From contig JAHJWB010000017.1 in NCBI GenBank assembly GCA_018828125.1, positions 186,001 to 250,000 on the forward strand: a DNA stretch of 64,000 nucleotides. Direction: 5' to 3'. The notes below the pieces were generated by a model. That model saw only the letters and a program-made list of their open reading frames with translations. It was not told the DNA's origin and made no database searches. This document shows, piece by piece, positions 19,474 through 28,046 of the stretch. A program made the position numbers and the translations under genes. The stretch is from Gammaproteobacteria bacterium (GTDB taxonomy: Bacteria > Pseudomonadota > Gammaproteobacteria > Burkholderiales > Burkholderiaceae_C). Positions within the stretch are counted from its first letter, which is position 1. The number at the start of each line of letters is the position of its first letter.

Positions 19474-20967
19474 ATGATTGACAACATCAGCTGGCTAGCG
19501 ATTTACCCCGAAATTGTGCTGTTGACCATGGCCTGCGTGATTGCGCTGGTCGATTTGGGTGTGCACAGCCCCCGCCGTACGGGCACCTACGTGCTCACCA
19601 TGCTGACGCTGGCGGTGGTGGCGACCTTGCAGGCGATGTATGCCAGCAGTGGCAACACTTTCTATGGCTTTGGCAACATGGTGGTGAGCGACGCCATGGG
19701 CAACTGGCTCAAGTGTTTTGCCACCGTGGCCATGATGATCACCCTTGTCTATGGCCGACCCTATGCGGCTGACCGTGACATGCTGCGCGGTGGTGAGATG
19801 TTCACGCTGTCGATGTTTGCTCTGCTGGGCATGTTCATCATGATCTCGGGCAACAACTTCCTCGTGATCTACCTGGGCCTGGAGCTGCTGACGCTGTCGA
19901 GTTACGCGCTGGTGGCCCTGCGCCGCGACAACGCCACCGCGACCGAAGCTGCGATGAAGTATTTTGTACTCGGTGCCATGGCCTCCGGCTTCCTGCTTTA
20001 CGGCCTGTCCATGGTTTACGGTGCCACGGGTTCGCTCGATATTGGCCAAGTGTTCAAGGCCATCAACGCGGGTCAGATCAAGCACCAGGTGCTGGTGTTT
20101 GGCCTGGTGTTTGTGGTGGCCGGTCTGGCGTTCAAGCTGGGTGTGGTGCCTTTCCACATGTGGATTCCCGACGTGTACCAAGGTGCTCCTACGGCGGTGA
20201 CGCTGATGATTGGCGGAGCGCCCAAACTGGCTGCGTTTGCCATCACCATCCGCTTGCTGGTGGATGGACTGCTGCCCTTGGCGATTGACTGGCAGCAGAT
20301 GCTGGCAGTGCTGGCGATTGGCTCGCTGCTGGTGGGTAACCTGGCGGCCATTGCGCAGACCAATCTCAAGCGGATGCTGGCCTACTCGACCATTTCGCAG
20401 ATGGGCTTTGTACTGCTGGGCTTGATGTCGGGTGTGATCAACGGCAACGTGGATGCCACTGCCGTGGAGAATGCTTACAGCGCCTCCATGTTCTACGTGG
20501 TGACCTATGTGCTGACCACACTGGCCGCCTTTGGCGTGATTCTGCTGCTGGCACGTGAAGGGTTTGAGAGCGAAGAGATTTCGGACTTTGCCGGCCTCAA
20601 CCAGCGCAGCCCGCTGTACGCTGGTGTGATGGCGGTGTGCCTGTTCTCGATGGCTGGTATCCCGCCGTTGGTGGGCTTTTACGCCAAGCTGTCGGTGCTG
20701 CAGGCGCTGGTGGCCTCGGGACAAAGCCTTTATATCGCCATGGCGGTGTTCGCGGTCGTCATGTCGTTGATCGGTGCGTTCTACTACCTGCGCGTAGTCA
20801 AGGTCATGTATTTTGATGCTCCGTTGACCGCGTCTACCGTGTCAGCCCCCGTGGACGTGCGCGTGGTGTTGACCGTGAATGGTGCTCTGATTCTTGGCCT
20901 GGGCTTGCTGCCAGGGGGCTTGATGACGCTGTGCGCCGACGCGGTGGTGCGCGCCTTGGCGACTTGA
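19474..20967 (+). CDS. nuoN: NADH-quinone oxidoreductase subunit N
   Basis: A 497-residue antiporter-like membrane subunit and the last of the 14 nuo genes. It shows FLVIYLGLELLTLSSYALVA (helix 5 Glu) and FKLGVVPFHMWIPDVYQGAP, both standard for NuoN. With NuoL and NuoM it forms the proton-pumping arm. Two small conserved genes follow in the same direction after 58 bases. Confidence 0.98.
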   Translation: MIDNISWLAIYPEIVLLTMACVIALVDLGVHSPRRTGTYVLTMLTLAVVATLQAMYASSGNTFYGFGNMVVSDAMGNWLKCFATVAMMITLVYGRPYAADRDMLRGGEMFTLSMFALLGMFIMISGNNFLVIYLGLELLTLSSYALVALRRDNATATEAAMKYFVLGAMASGFLLYGLSMVYGATGSLDIGQVFKAINAGQIKHQVLVFGLVFVVAGLAFKLGVVPFHMWIPDVYQGAPTAVTLMIGGAPKLAAFAITIRLLVDGLLPLAIDWQQMLAVLAIGSLLVGNLAAIAQTNLKRMLAYSTISQMGFVLLGLMSGVINGNVDATAVENAYSASMFYVVTYVLTTLAAFGVILLLAREGFESEEISDFAGLNQRSPLYAGVMAVCLFSMAGIPPLVGFYAKLSVLQALVASGQSLYIAMAVFAVVMSLIGAFYYLRVVKVMYFDAPLTASTVSAPVDVRVVLTVNGALILGLGLLPGGLMTLCADAVVRALAT

Positions 20968-21025
20968 GCTGCGGTCATCGCAGACCTTAGCAGTCGTATC
21001 TCGCCATTCATTCGCTGAGCTCGCA

Positions 21026-21331
21026 GTGTCTTTGACCGCATCCGTCTGGCTGGTGATCGTGACAGCTTTCATTGCGGCCAACCTGCCCTTTGTCAATCAC
21101 CGTTGGCTGGTGGTGGGGCCACTGGCTGGGCCTCGCAAGGCCTTGGCCGTGCGCTTGGCAGAACTGATCGTGCTGTACTTTCTGGTGGGTGGCCTTGCGC
21201 TGTTGCTGGAGCGCCGTGCGGGCCAAATCGCGCCCCAGGGCTGGGAGTTCTACGCGATCACGGGCACGCTGTTTCTCACACTGGCCTTCCCGGGCTTTAT
21301 CTACCGGTATCTGCTGCGCCGCCACGGCTGA
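21026..21331 (+). CDS. DUF2818 family membrane protein
   Basis: A 101-residue protein with three or four hydrophobic helices and no known catalytic motif. I recognise the family by its N terminus (VWLVIVTAFIAANLPFVN) and by its place directly after nuoN, where it is found in many Burkholderiales. It starts with GTG at 21026. Its role is unknown; the position suggests a link to complex I assembly or membrane insertion, which is inference only. Confidence 0.85.
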   Translation: MSLTASVWLVIVTAFIAANLPFVNHRWLVVGPLAGPRKALAVRLAELIVLYFLVGGLALLLERRAGQIAPQGWEFYAITGTLFLTLAFPGFIYRYLLRRHG

Positions 21332-21355
21332 CAGCAGCCCTTGGCGACCATTGCG

Positions 21356-21871
21356 ATGGAGGTGCTCGACCTCCAATGTCGGCAAGCCCATGTGTTTGAG
21401 GGCTGGTTCGGGTCTGAAGACGATTTCCAGGACCAACTGCAGCGTGGCCTCGTGCAATGCCCGTTGTGTGCAGACAGTCACATCGAAAAACGCTTGAGTG
21501 CGCCCCGTTTGAACCTGGGCGCGCGCCCGCCCGCGGCGCCCGCGACCTCGCCGTCGCAGGGAGTAGAGCCTTCCGGTGCGCAGTCTCCTGGTTCCAGATC
21601 CCCTTCGCAGGCTCACCTCCCTTTGGATGCCAGCTTGCTTCCGCCCGCCATGCAGGCCGCTTGGTTGGACATCGCGCGCAAGATTGTGGCCAGCACCGGA
21701 GACGTCGGTGGCCGATTTGCCGAAGAGGCCCGGCGCATGCACCACGGGGAAGTGCAGGAGCGCGCGATTCGGGGTCAGGCAACTGCCGAAGAAGCCGTCG
21801 AACTGTTGGAGGAGGGGATTGCCGTGTTGCCCCTGGCCCTGCCCGCGGCCGCCAAGGAAACGCTGCAATAG
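21356..21871 (+). CDS. DUF1178 family protein
   Basis: A 171-residue soluble protein. The N terminus MEVLDLQCRQAHVFEGWF followed by CPLCADSHIEKRLSAP gives a Cys-x-x-x-His ... CPxC arrangement, like a zinc ribbon. The middle is a Pro/Ala/Ser linker. The C-terminal half carries the family's conserved GDVGGRFAEEARRMHHGE and TAEEAVELLEEG. The ATG at 21356 is chosen over the TTG at 21341 because the family begins at MxVLDLQC. Its function is unknown. It is the last gene in line with the nuo cluster. Confidence 0.85.
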   Translation: MEVLDLQCRQAHVFEGWFGSEDDFQDQLQRGLVQCPLCADSHIEKRLSAPRLNLGARPPAAPATSPSQGVEPSGAQSPGSRSPSQAHLPLDASLLPPAMQAAWLDIARKIVASTGDVGGRFAEEARRMHHGEVQERAIRGQATAEEAVELLEEGIAVLPLALPAAAKETLQ

Positions 21872-21939
21872 GCCTCGACTCGCGACGCTTGCCGGCAAGC
21901 ATCTGGCAAGCTGCTGGGATGAAAATTTTTACTTTTTTT

Positions 21940-21982
21940 GGCCTCTAGCGCTTAATGGATAAGCGCTGATAGCTATCAAAAT
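21940..21982. repeat. dispersed palindromic repeat, intergenic copy
   Basis: GGCCTCTAGCGCTT, a 7-base loop (AATGGAT), then AAGCGCTGATAGCTATCAAAAT. The stem AGCGCTT/AAGCGCT is perfect. It lies between the convergent DUF1178 gene and the MsbA-like exporter gene, and the following AT-rich bases (ATAGCTTTTT) could aid termination. It is nearly identical to the copy at 55319. Confidence 0.75.
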
Positions 21983-22091
21983 TATAGCTTTTTATGCTCT
22001 GCAGCTTTGCGGTCGTATGCAATCTTTGAGCGGCTGTGTGCCGATGGGCATGCCGTCCGCAGAGTGGGTCAGCACCCGTCGGCCCTCCTTC

Positions 22092-23909
22092 TCACGCAGT
22101 GAACTGCAAGGCCGCCAGTCGCGCATACACACCGTCGTGCGCCAGAAGCGCGGTGTGGGTTCCTTGTTCCACGATGCGGCCATGCTCGAGCACCACGATG
22201 CGGTCTGCGTTCTGCACGGTGGCCAGGCGGTGTGCGATCACCAGCGTGGTTCTGCGGCCGGTATGGCGCTGCATGGCGGTGTCCAGTGCGGCCTGCACCA
22301 TGCGCTCGCTCTCTGCGTCCAGCGCACTGGTGGCTTCATCCAGCAACAACAAGGGCGGATTTTTGAGCATGGCACGCGCAATGGCGATGCGCTGACGCTG
22401 CCCGCCGGACAGGCGCACGCCGCGCTCGCCAAGAAAGGTGTCGTACCCCTCGGGCAAGGCCATGATGAAGTCGTGCGCAAAGGCAGCGCGTGTGGCGGCC
22501 ATGACGGCCTCGTCCGTTGCAGAAGGGTTGCCGTAGCGGATGTTCTCCATGGCCGTCGCCGAGAAGATCACCGCATCCTGGGGCACGGTGCCGATGTGGG
22601 ACCGCAAGGTGTCTAACTGCAGGTCGCGGGTGTCGACACCGTTCAGGCGGATGTGGCCCAGTGGTGTGCCATTGGCGACCGCGTCCACATCGTAGAAGCG
22701 CTGCAGCAGTTGAAACACAGTGGTTTTGCCAGCACCACTGGCCCCCACCAGGGCGACGGTTTCGCCGGGCGCCAGGTGCAGTGAAAAGTCATGCAGGGCG
22801 GGTTGGTCCGGGCGCGACGGGTAGTGAAACTGCACGTTGACAAACTCCACTTCCAGGCCTTTGTCCGAGGTGGGCAAGGTCTTTGCCACGGCCGGGTCCG
22901 CCACAGGAGAGCGGCTGGCCAGCAGCTCCATCAGGCGCTCGGTGGCGCCAGCAGCCCGCAGCAAGTCGCCATACACCTCGCCCAGTACGGCCACGGCGCC
23001 TGCAAGCAAGATGACATACACCACAGTCTGCCCCAGGTGGCCTGCACTCATCTTGCCTGCCAGTACCGCCTCGGTGCCTCGGTACAACCCCCACAGCAGC
23101 AAGGCCGCGTTGGCGATGATGATGAACGCCACCAGCACGGCGCGCGCCTTTGATCGTTTGACGGCCACCTGGAACGCGTTCTCCGTCGCCTGCGCGAAGC
23201 GTGCGGATTCTCGTGGCTCCGCGGTGTAGCTTTGCACCACGGGCACGGCGTTCAGCACCTCGGCCGCGATGGCACTGGAGTCCGCCACCCGGTCCTGGCT
23301 GTCGCGCGAGAGCCTGCGGACGCGTCGGCCGATCCACATGGTGGGCAGCACCACCAGCACGACCGCCAGCAGCACCACCGACATCACATAAGGGTTGGTC
23401 CATATCAGCATGGCCAAGGCGCCAATGCCCATCACCGCATTGCGCAGACCCATGGAAAGGGACGACCCCACGACTGTTTGGACCAGTGTGGTGTCGGCCG
23501 TGAGGCGAGACAACACTTCGCCGGTCTGCGTCGTTTCAAAAAACTGGGGGCTCTGTTGGAGCACGTGGCTGTATACCGCGTCGCGCAAATCGGCCGTCAC
23601 CCGTTCACCCAGCCAGCTCACCATGTAAAAGCGGGCGGCCGAAAACACCCCCAAACCCACGGCGACGGCAAACAACATTTCAAAGTGCCCCCGCAACGCC
23701 ATGGCCTGCGCGCCCTTGTCGGCGGTGCTCGCCAAACCGCCATCGATGAGGGTGCGCAGGGCGAGTGGAAACGCCAGCGTCGCCAATGCCGCAAGCACCA
23801 GAAACACCCCCGACAGCGCAATGCGCATGCGGTAGGGACGCAAAAACGGGAGGAGGCCGGACAAGGAGCGGGGAGCGCCCCGGGCAGGATTCGGGAGGGT
23901 AGATGCCAT
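22092..23909 (-). CDS. MsbA-like ABC exporter (fused membrane and ATPase domains)
   Basis: A 605-residue half-transporter that works as a homodimer. Residues about 25-310 form the six-helix type I exporter domain. The ATPase domain (about 345-600) has Walker A VGASGAGKTT, signature LSGGQRQRIAIARA, Walker B LLLLDEATSALD and the H-loop VIAHRL. It belongs to the ABCB/MsbA group that moves lipids, lipid A or hydrophobic drugs; the substrate cannot be set from sequence. It is transcribed alone, convergent with DUF1178 and divergent from the liv-type operon. Confidence 0.92.
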   Translation of the reverse strand: MASTLPNPARGAPRSLSGLLPFLRPYRMRIALSGVFLVLAALATLAFPLALRTLIDGGLASTADKGAQAMALRGHFEMLFAVAVGLGVFSAARFYMVSWLGERVTADLRDAVYSHVLQQSPQFFETTQTGEVLSRLTADTTLVQTVVGSSLSMGLRNAVMGIGALAMLIWTNPYVMSVVLLAVVLVVLPTMWIGRRVRRLSRDSQDRVADSSAIAAEVLNAVPVVQSYTAEPRESARFAQATENAFQVAVKRSKARAVLVAFIIIANAALLLWGLYRGTEAVLAGKMSAGHLGQTVVYVILLAGAVAVLGEVYGDLLRAAGATERLMELLASRSPVADPAVAKTLPTSDKGLEVEFVNVQFHYPSRPDQPALHDFSLHLAPGETVALVGASGAGKTTVFQLLQRFYDVDAVANGTPLGHIRLNGVDTRDLQLDTLRSHIGTVPQDAVIFSATAMENIRYGNPSATDEAVMAATRAAFAHDFIMALPEGYDTFLGERGVRLSGGQRQRIAIARAMLKNPPLLLLDEATSALDAESERMVQAALDTAMQRHTGRRTTLVIAHRLATVQNADRIVVLEHGRIVEQGTHTALLAHDGVYARLAALQFTA

Positions 23910-24309
23910 GAGGCAGTGTAGAGCCCGAGCCGCCTGTTTGCGAGGCGCGGCTTGGCCAGGGCTGCGGAATGCAAGTGCACTTTGCTCGCCTCAAGGTGGT
24001 ACTGCAGGCAACCAGATGTAAGCAAAAAGTCAGCGAACGACCGCGCTCCGTTCCTCTGCGCTCGGTGCCGTCGTGCCCCTCTCCACGCCACCATATTGAG
24101 TGTGGACGGGCGCTACAAGGCCGTGCGTAGCCCCTTGCGTGGCGACTGGGGCAAGACCCTTAGGCATTAATACATAGGCATTAGTCCCAGTATCTACCGT
24201 CGGGTAGGGGGGCATACCATGCACTGCGATCCAACATCTACCCCAACATTTGCGGAGACCTTGCAGCAAGGCTCTTTTTCTCAGCACCCTATGGAGCGGC
24301 CAAGGCGCA
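23910..24309. promoter_or_regulatory. 400-base divergent control region upstream of the liv-type operon
   Basis: There is no convincing gene here. Two elements stand out: the direct repeat TAGGCATTA at 24161-24169 and 24175-24183 (14-base period), and the inverted repeat CTACC-GTCG-GGTAG at 24194-24207. Both could be operator sites for the ABC operon that starts at 24310. No confident -35/-10 pair was found on either strand. Confidence 0.4.
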
Positions 24310-25080
24310 ATGAGCGACGTCATTCTTGAAACCACCAGCCTGACCAAAGAGTTCAAAGGCTTCACCGCAGTCAGCGATGTGAATCTGTCCGTTCGCCGGG
24401 GTTCCATTCATGCGCTGATTGGTCCCAATGGTGCGGGCAAGACCACCTGCTTCAACCTGCTCACCAAATTCCTGGAGCCCACTTCGGGCGCGATCCGCTT
24501 CAACGGACACGACATCACCCGCGAGCAGCCCGCGCAGATCGCGCGCCGTGGCGTGATTCGCTCCTTCCAGATTTCTGCGGTGTTCCCGCACCTCACGCTG
24601 ATGGAGAACGTGCGCCTGGGCCTGCAGCGCAAGCTGGGCACGTCCTTTCACTTTTGGCGCAGCGAGCGCACGCTCAGCCAGTTGAACGACCGCGCCATGC
24701 AATTGCTGACCGAAGTGGGCCTGGAGGATATGGCCGACGAGGTAACCGTCAACCTGCCGTATGGCCGCAAACGCGCGCTGGAGATCGCGACCACGCTGTC
24801 CATGGAGCCCGAGCTGATGCTGCTCGACGAGCCCACGCAAGGCATGGGCCACGAAGACGTGGACCGCGTCACGCAGCTGATCAAGAAGGTGTCCCAAGGC
24901 CGCACCATCCTGATGGTGGAACACAACATGAAGGTGGTCTCCACCATTGCGGACTGCATCACCGTACTGCAGCGTGGCGCTGTGTTGGCTGAAGGACCGT
25001 ACGAAGTGGTTTCTAACAATCCCCAAGTGATGGAAGCCTACATGGGCACCACCGATGGTCAACTGCAGGGAGCGCATTGA
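24310..25080 (+). CDS. branched-chain amino-acid type ABC transporter ATPase (LivG-like)
   Basis: A 256-residue cytoplasmic ATPase with Walker A GPNGAGKTT, signature-region NLPYGRKRALEIA in place of strict LSGGQ (typical of LivG), Walker B LMLLDEPTQGM and H-loop MVEHNM. It powers import together with the LivF-like ATPase. The ATG at 24310 (MSDVILETT) is chosen over the earlier start at 24250, which adds 20 residues without conserved content. The stop TGA abuts the ATG of the next gene. Confidence 0.93.
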   Translation: MSDVILETTSLTKEFKGFTAVSDVNLSVRRGSIHALIGPNGAGKTTCFNLLTKFLEPTSGAIRFNGHDITREQPAQIARRGVIRSFQISAVFPHLTLMENVRLGLQRKLGTSFHFWRSERTLSQLNDRAMQLLTEVGLEDMADEVTVNLPYGRKRALEIATTLSMEPELMLLDEPTQGMGHEDVDRVTQLIKKVSQGRTILMVEHNMKVVSTIADCITVLQRGAVLAEGPYEVVSNNPQVMEAYMGTTDGQLQGAH

Positions 25081-25791
25081 ATGAGCACTCCTGCACTCGA
25101 AATCCGCAATCTCGAAGCCTGGTACGGCGAATCCCACGTCCTGCACGGCGTCGACATCGTCGTCCAGCCGGGCGAAGTAGTTACCTTGCTGGGCCGCAAC
25201 GGCGCCGGTCGCACCACCACCATGCGCGCCATCATGGGCCTCACCGGCGCACGCAAGGGCTCGGTCAAGATCAATGGCGTGGAGACCGTCAACATGGCAA
25301 CGCACCGCATTGCGCACCTTGGCGTGGGCTACTGCCCCGAAGAGCGCGGCATCTTTGCTAGCTTGTCGTGCGAAGAAAACCTGCTGCTGCCACCGGCCCT
25401 CAAAACCGGCAAGCCCGGCATGTCGGTGCCAGAGATTTACGAGATGTTCCCCAACCTGGCGGAGCGCAAGAACAGCCAGGGCACCCGCCTGTCGGGCGGC
25501 GAACAGCAGATGCTGGCCGTGGCGCGCATCTTGCGCACCGGCGCCAACCTGCTGCTGCTCGATGAAATTTCTGAAGGCTTGGCGCCGGTCATCGTCCAGG
25601 CCCTGGCCCGCATGATCAAGATGCTGCGTGAAAAGGGCTACACCGTGGTCATGGTCGAGCAGAACTTCCGTTTTGCTGCACCGCTGGCCGACCGCTTCTA
25701 CGTCATGGAGCATGGCCGCATCGTCGAAAAATTCGGAGCCTCCGAGCTTGAAGAAAAGATGCCCGTCCTGACAGAACTGCTGGGCGTCTGA
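25081..25791 (+). CDS. branched-chain amino-acid type ABC transporter ATPase (LivF-like)
   Basis: A 236-residue second ATPase of the importer. The signature LSGGEQQMLAVARIL and the Walker B LLLLDEISEGLAP are intact, as is the H-loop MVEQNF. The Walker A reads GRNGAGRTTT: the near-invariant lysine is Arg44 (codon CGC at 25210-25212). Unless Arg is tolerated, this subunit may hydrolyse ATP weakly and the LivG-like partner, with a normal lysine, may dominate. It starts directly after the preceding stop codon. Confidence 0.92.
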   Translation: MSTPALEIRNLEAWYGESHVLHGVDIVVQPGEVVTLLGRNGAGRTTTMRAIMGLTGARKGSVKINGVETVNMATHRIAHLGVGYCPEERGIFASLSCEENLLLPPALKTGKPGMSVPEIYEMFPNLAERKNSQGTRLSGGEQQMLAVARILRTGANLLLLDEISEGLAPVIVQALARMIKMLREKGYTVVMVEQNFRFAAPLADRFYVMEHGRIVEKFGASELEEKMPVLTELLGV

Positions 25792-25854
25792 GTCCAGCCT
25801 TCACACCTTCCCCCACCGTTTTCTTCCACCACCACACCAACAGGAGACAAATCC

Positions 25855-27051
25855 ATGAAGAAACAACTCAAAGTGCTGGCGCTGATGCTGGGCGCCGCAG
25901 GCCTGGCCACTTCGGCCGCGCACGCGCAGGACAAGGTCAAGATCGGGTTCATCACCGACATGTCCAGCCTGTACGCGGACGTGGAAGGCAAGAACGGGGC
26001 GCTGGCCATTCAGATGGCGATTGATGACTTCGGCGGCAAGGTGCTTGGCATGCCTATCGAGCTGATGAGCGCTGACCACCAAAACAAGGCGGATATCGCA
26101 GCCTCCAAGGCGCGCGAGTGGATCGACACCGAAGGCCTGACCATGATCTTCGGCGGTACCAATTCCGGCACCGCCCTCGCCACCGCCAAAGTGGCCGCAG
26201 AAAAAAAGCGCGTGTACATCAACAATGGTGCTGCCAGCTCGGCGCTGACCAACGACCAGTGCACGCCCTACACGGTGCACTACGCCTATGACACGGTCGC
26301 ACTGGCCAAGGGCACCGGCTCGGCAATTGTCGACACCGGTGGCAAGAGCTGGTACTTCCTGACGGCTGACTATGCCTTCGGCCATGCACTGGAGGCCGAC
26401 ACCAGCACGGTGGTCAAGGCCAAGGGCGGCAACGTGGTGGGCACGGTGCGCCACCCACTCAATGCGTCGGACTTCTCGTCCTTCCTGCTGCAAGCGCAAA
26501 ACTCCAAGGCCCAGATCCTGGGCCTGGCCAATGCGGGCGGCGACACCATCAACGCCATCAAGGCCGCCAAAGAGTTTGGCATTGGCAAGACCATGAAGCT
26601 GGCCGGCCTGCTGATCTTCTTGAGCGACGTGCACAGCCTGGGCCTGCGCAACACCGAAGGCCTGCAGTTCACCACCAGCTGGTACTGGGATCTGAACGAC
26701 GACACGCGTAAATTTGCGACCAAGTTCTTCGAAAAGACTAAGCGCATGCCCACCGAAATCCAGGCCGCTGACTACTCCGCCACCATGAACTACCTCAAGG
26801 CCGTGGAAGCTGCCAAGACGGTGGACGCCGACAAGGTGATGGCGACATGGAAGGGCATGAAGATGAATGACTTCTTCGGTTCGGGCCAGATCCGCGCCGA
26901 TGGCCGTTACGTGCACGACATGTACCTGATGGAAGTCAAGAAGCCTTCCGAGTCCACGAAGCCTTGGGACTACTACAAGCTGGTCAAGAAGCTCCCTGGC
27001 GACTCGGTGTTCACCACCAAGGCCGAGAGCAAGTGCCCGCTCTGGAAGTAA
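25855..27051 (+). CDS. branched-chain amino-acid type ABC transporter substrate-binding protein
   Basis: A 398-residue periplasmic binding protein of the LivJ/LivK superfamily. The Sec signal peptide (1-24) ends AHA before QDKVKIGFI. The mature protein has the type I periplasmic-binding fold with the usual start (VKIGFITDMSSLYAD) and the family segment YVHDMYLMEVKKPSES near the end. The ligand may be a branched-chain amino acid, an aromatic acid or an amide; the sequence does not decide. The ribosome-binding site is AGGAGACAAATCC. It lies in the middle of the operon, before the two permeases. Confidence 0.92.
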   Translation: MKKQLKVLALMLGAAGLATSAAHAQDKVKIGFITDMSSLYADVEGKNGALAIQMAIDDFGGKVLGMPIELMSADHQNKADIAASKAREWIDTEGLTMIFGGTNSGTALATAKVAAEKKRVYINNGAASSALTNDQCTPYTVHYAYDTVALAKGTGSAIVDTGGKSWYFLTADYAFGHALEADTSTVVKAKGGNVVGTVRHPLNASDFSSFLLQAQNSKAQILGLANAGGDTINAIKAAKEFGIGKTMKLAGLLIFLSDVHSLGLRNTEGLQFTTSWYWDLNDDTRKFATKFFEKTKRMPTEIQAADYSATMNYLKAVEAAKTVDADKVMATWKGMKMNDFFGSGQIRADGRYVHDMYLMEVKKPSESTKPWDYYKLVKKLPGDSVFTTKAESKCPLWK

Positions 27052-27100
27052 ACCCCTGAGGGGTTGCAGCGGGCCCAGCCACCCTCACGGGTTGGCCGGG
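27051..27100 (+). promoter_or_regulatory. two intercistronic hairpins after the binding-protein gene
   Basis: AACCCCT-G-AGGGGTT (27051-27065) begins at the stop codon. A second imperfect hairpin (27074-27100) pairs CCC-GCCA-CCC with GGG-TGGC-GGG around the loop TCAC. No T-run follows, so they more likely protect the upstream mRNA or attenuate transcription, which would let the binding protein be made in excess of the permeases. Confidence 0.5.
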
Positions 27101-27149
27101 CTTGTTGCCGCCCTCTGACCTGAACTCTCTCCACCTGCTGCTGCCTCCC

Positions 27150-28034
27150 ATGGAAATCTTTGGTGTCTCATTGCCCGGCCTATTGAGCCAGCTCCTGTTG
27201 GGGCTGGTCAACGGATCGTTTTACGCAATCCTTAGCCTGGGGCTGGCCGTGATCTTCGGCCTGCTGAACGTCATCAACTTCGCGCACGGCGCGCTGTTCA
27301 TGACCGGGGCCCTGATCACCTGGATGGCCATGAACTATCTGGGCATCAACTACTGGTTGATGCTGGTGCTGGCGCCGCTGGTGGTGGGCCTGTTTGGTGT
27401 GTTGATAGAGCGGCTGCTGCTGCGCTGGATCTACAAGCTCGACCACCTGTATGGCCTGCTGCTCACGCTGGGCCTCACCTTGCTGATCGAAGGCGTGTTC
27501 CGCTCCATCTACGGTGTGTCGGGCCTGGGTTACGACACACCCGAACTGCTCGAAGGCGCCACCAATCTCGGTTTCATGATCTTGCCCAACTACAGGGCCT
27601 GGGTGGTCGTCGCCTCGGTGGTCGTGTGCCTGGCCACCTGGTATGTGATTGAAAAGACCAAGCTCGGCGCCTATCTGCGCGCTGGCACCGAAAACCCTCG
27701 CCTGGTCGAGGCGTTCGGCATCAACGTGCCCGTCATGGTCACCCTGACCTATGCCTTTGGCGCTGGTCTGGCTGCCTTCGCCGGGGTGCTGGCTGCGCCG
27801 GTCTATCAGGTCACACCGCTCATGGGGCAGAACCTCATCATCGTGGTGTTCGCCGTGGTGGTGATCGGTGGCATGGGCTCCATCATGGGCGCCATCCTCA
27901 CCGGGCTGGGCCTGGGCGTCATCGAAGGCTTTACCAAGGTGTTCTATCCCGAAGCTTCGTCCACCGTGGTGTTCGTCATTATGGTCATCGTTCTCCTCAT
28001 CCGCCCCGCCGGCCTGTTCGGCAAAGAAAAATAA
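27150..28034 (+). CDS. branched-chain amino-acid type ABC transporter permease (LivH-like)
   Basis: A 294-residue inner-membrane protein with about eight helices. It carries the LivH-type N terminus LVNGSFYAILSLGLAVIFGL and NVINFAHGALFM, and the C-terminal VFAVVVIGGMGSIMGAI. The ATG at 27150 (MEIFGVSLPG) is chosen over the TTG at 27102. It should pair with the LivM-like permease to form the channel. Confidence 0.92.
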   Translation: MEIFGVSLPGLLSQLLLGLVNGSFYAILSLGLAVIFGLLNVINFAHGALFMTGALITWMAMNYLGINYWLMLVLAPLVVGLFGVLIERLLLRWIYKLDHLYGLLLTLGLTLLIEGVFRSIYGVSGLGYDTPELLEGATNLGFMILPNYRAWVVVASVVVCLATWYVIEKTKLGAYLRAGTENPRLVEAFGINVPVMVTLTYAFGAGLAAFAGVLAAPVYQVTPLMGQNLIIVVFAVVVIGGMGSIMGAILTGLGLGVIEGFTKVFYPEASSTVVFVIMVIVLLIRPAGLFGKEK

Positions 28035-28046
28035 GGGGCTGACAGC

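Noticed and set aside
21332-21355. Missing NUDIX gene between DUF2818 and DUF1178
   Set aside because: I recall a NUDIX hydrolase gene at this place in some relatives, but only 24 bases are here and I cannot confirm the ancestral state, so no loss is claimed.
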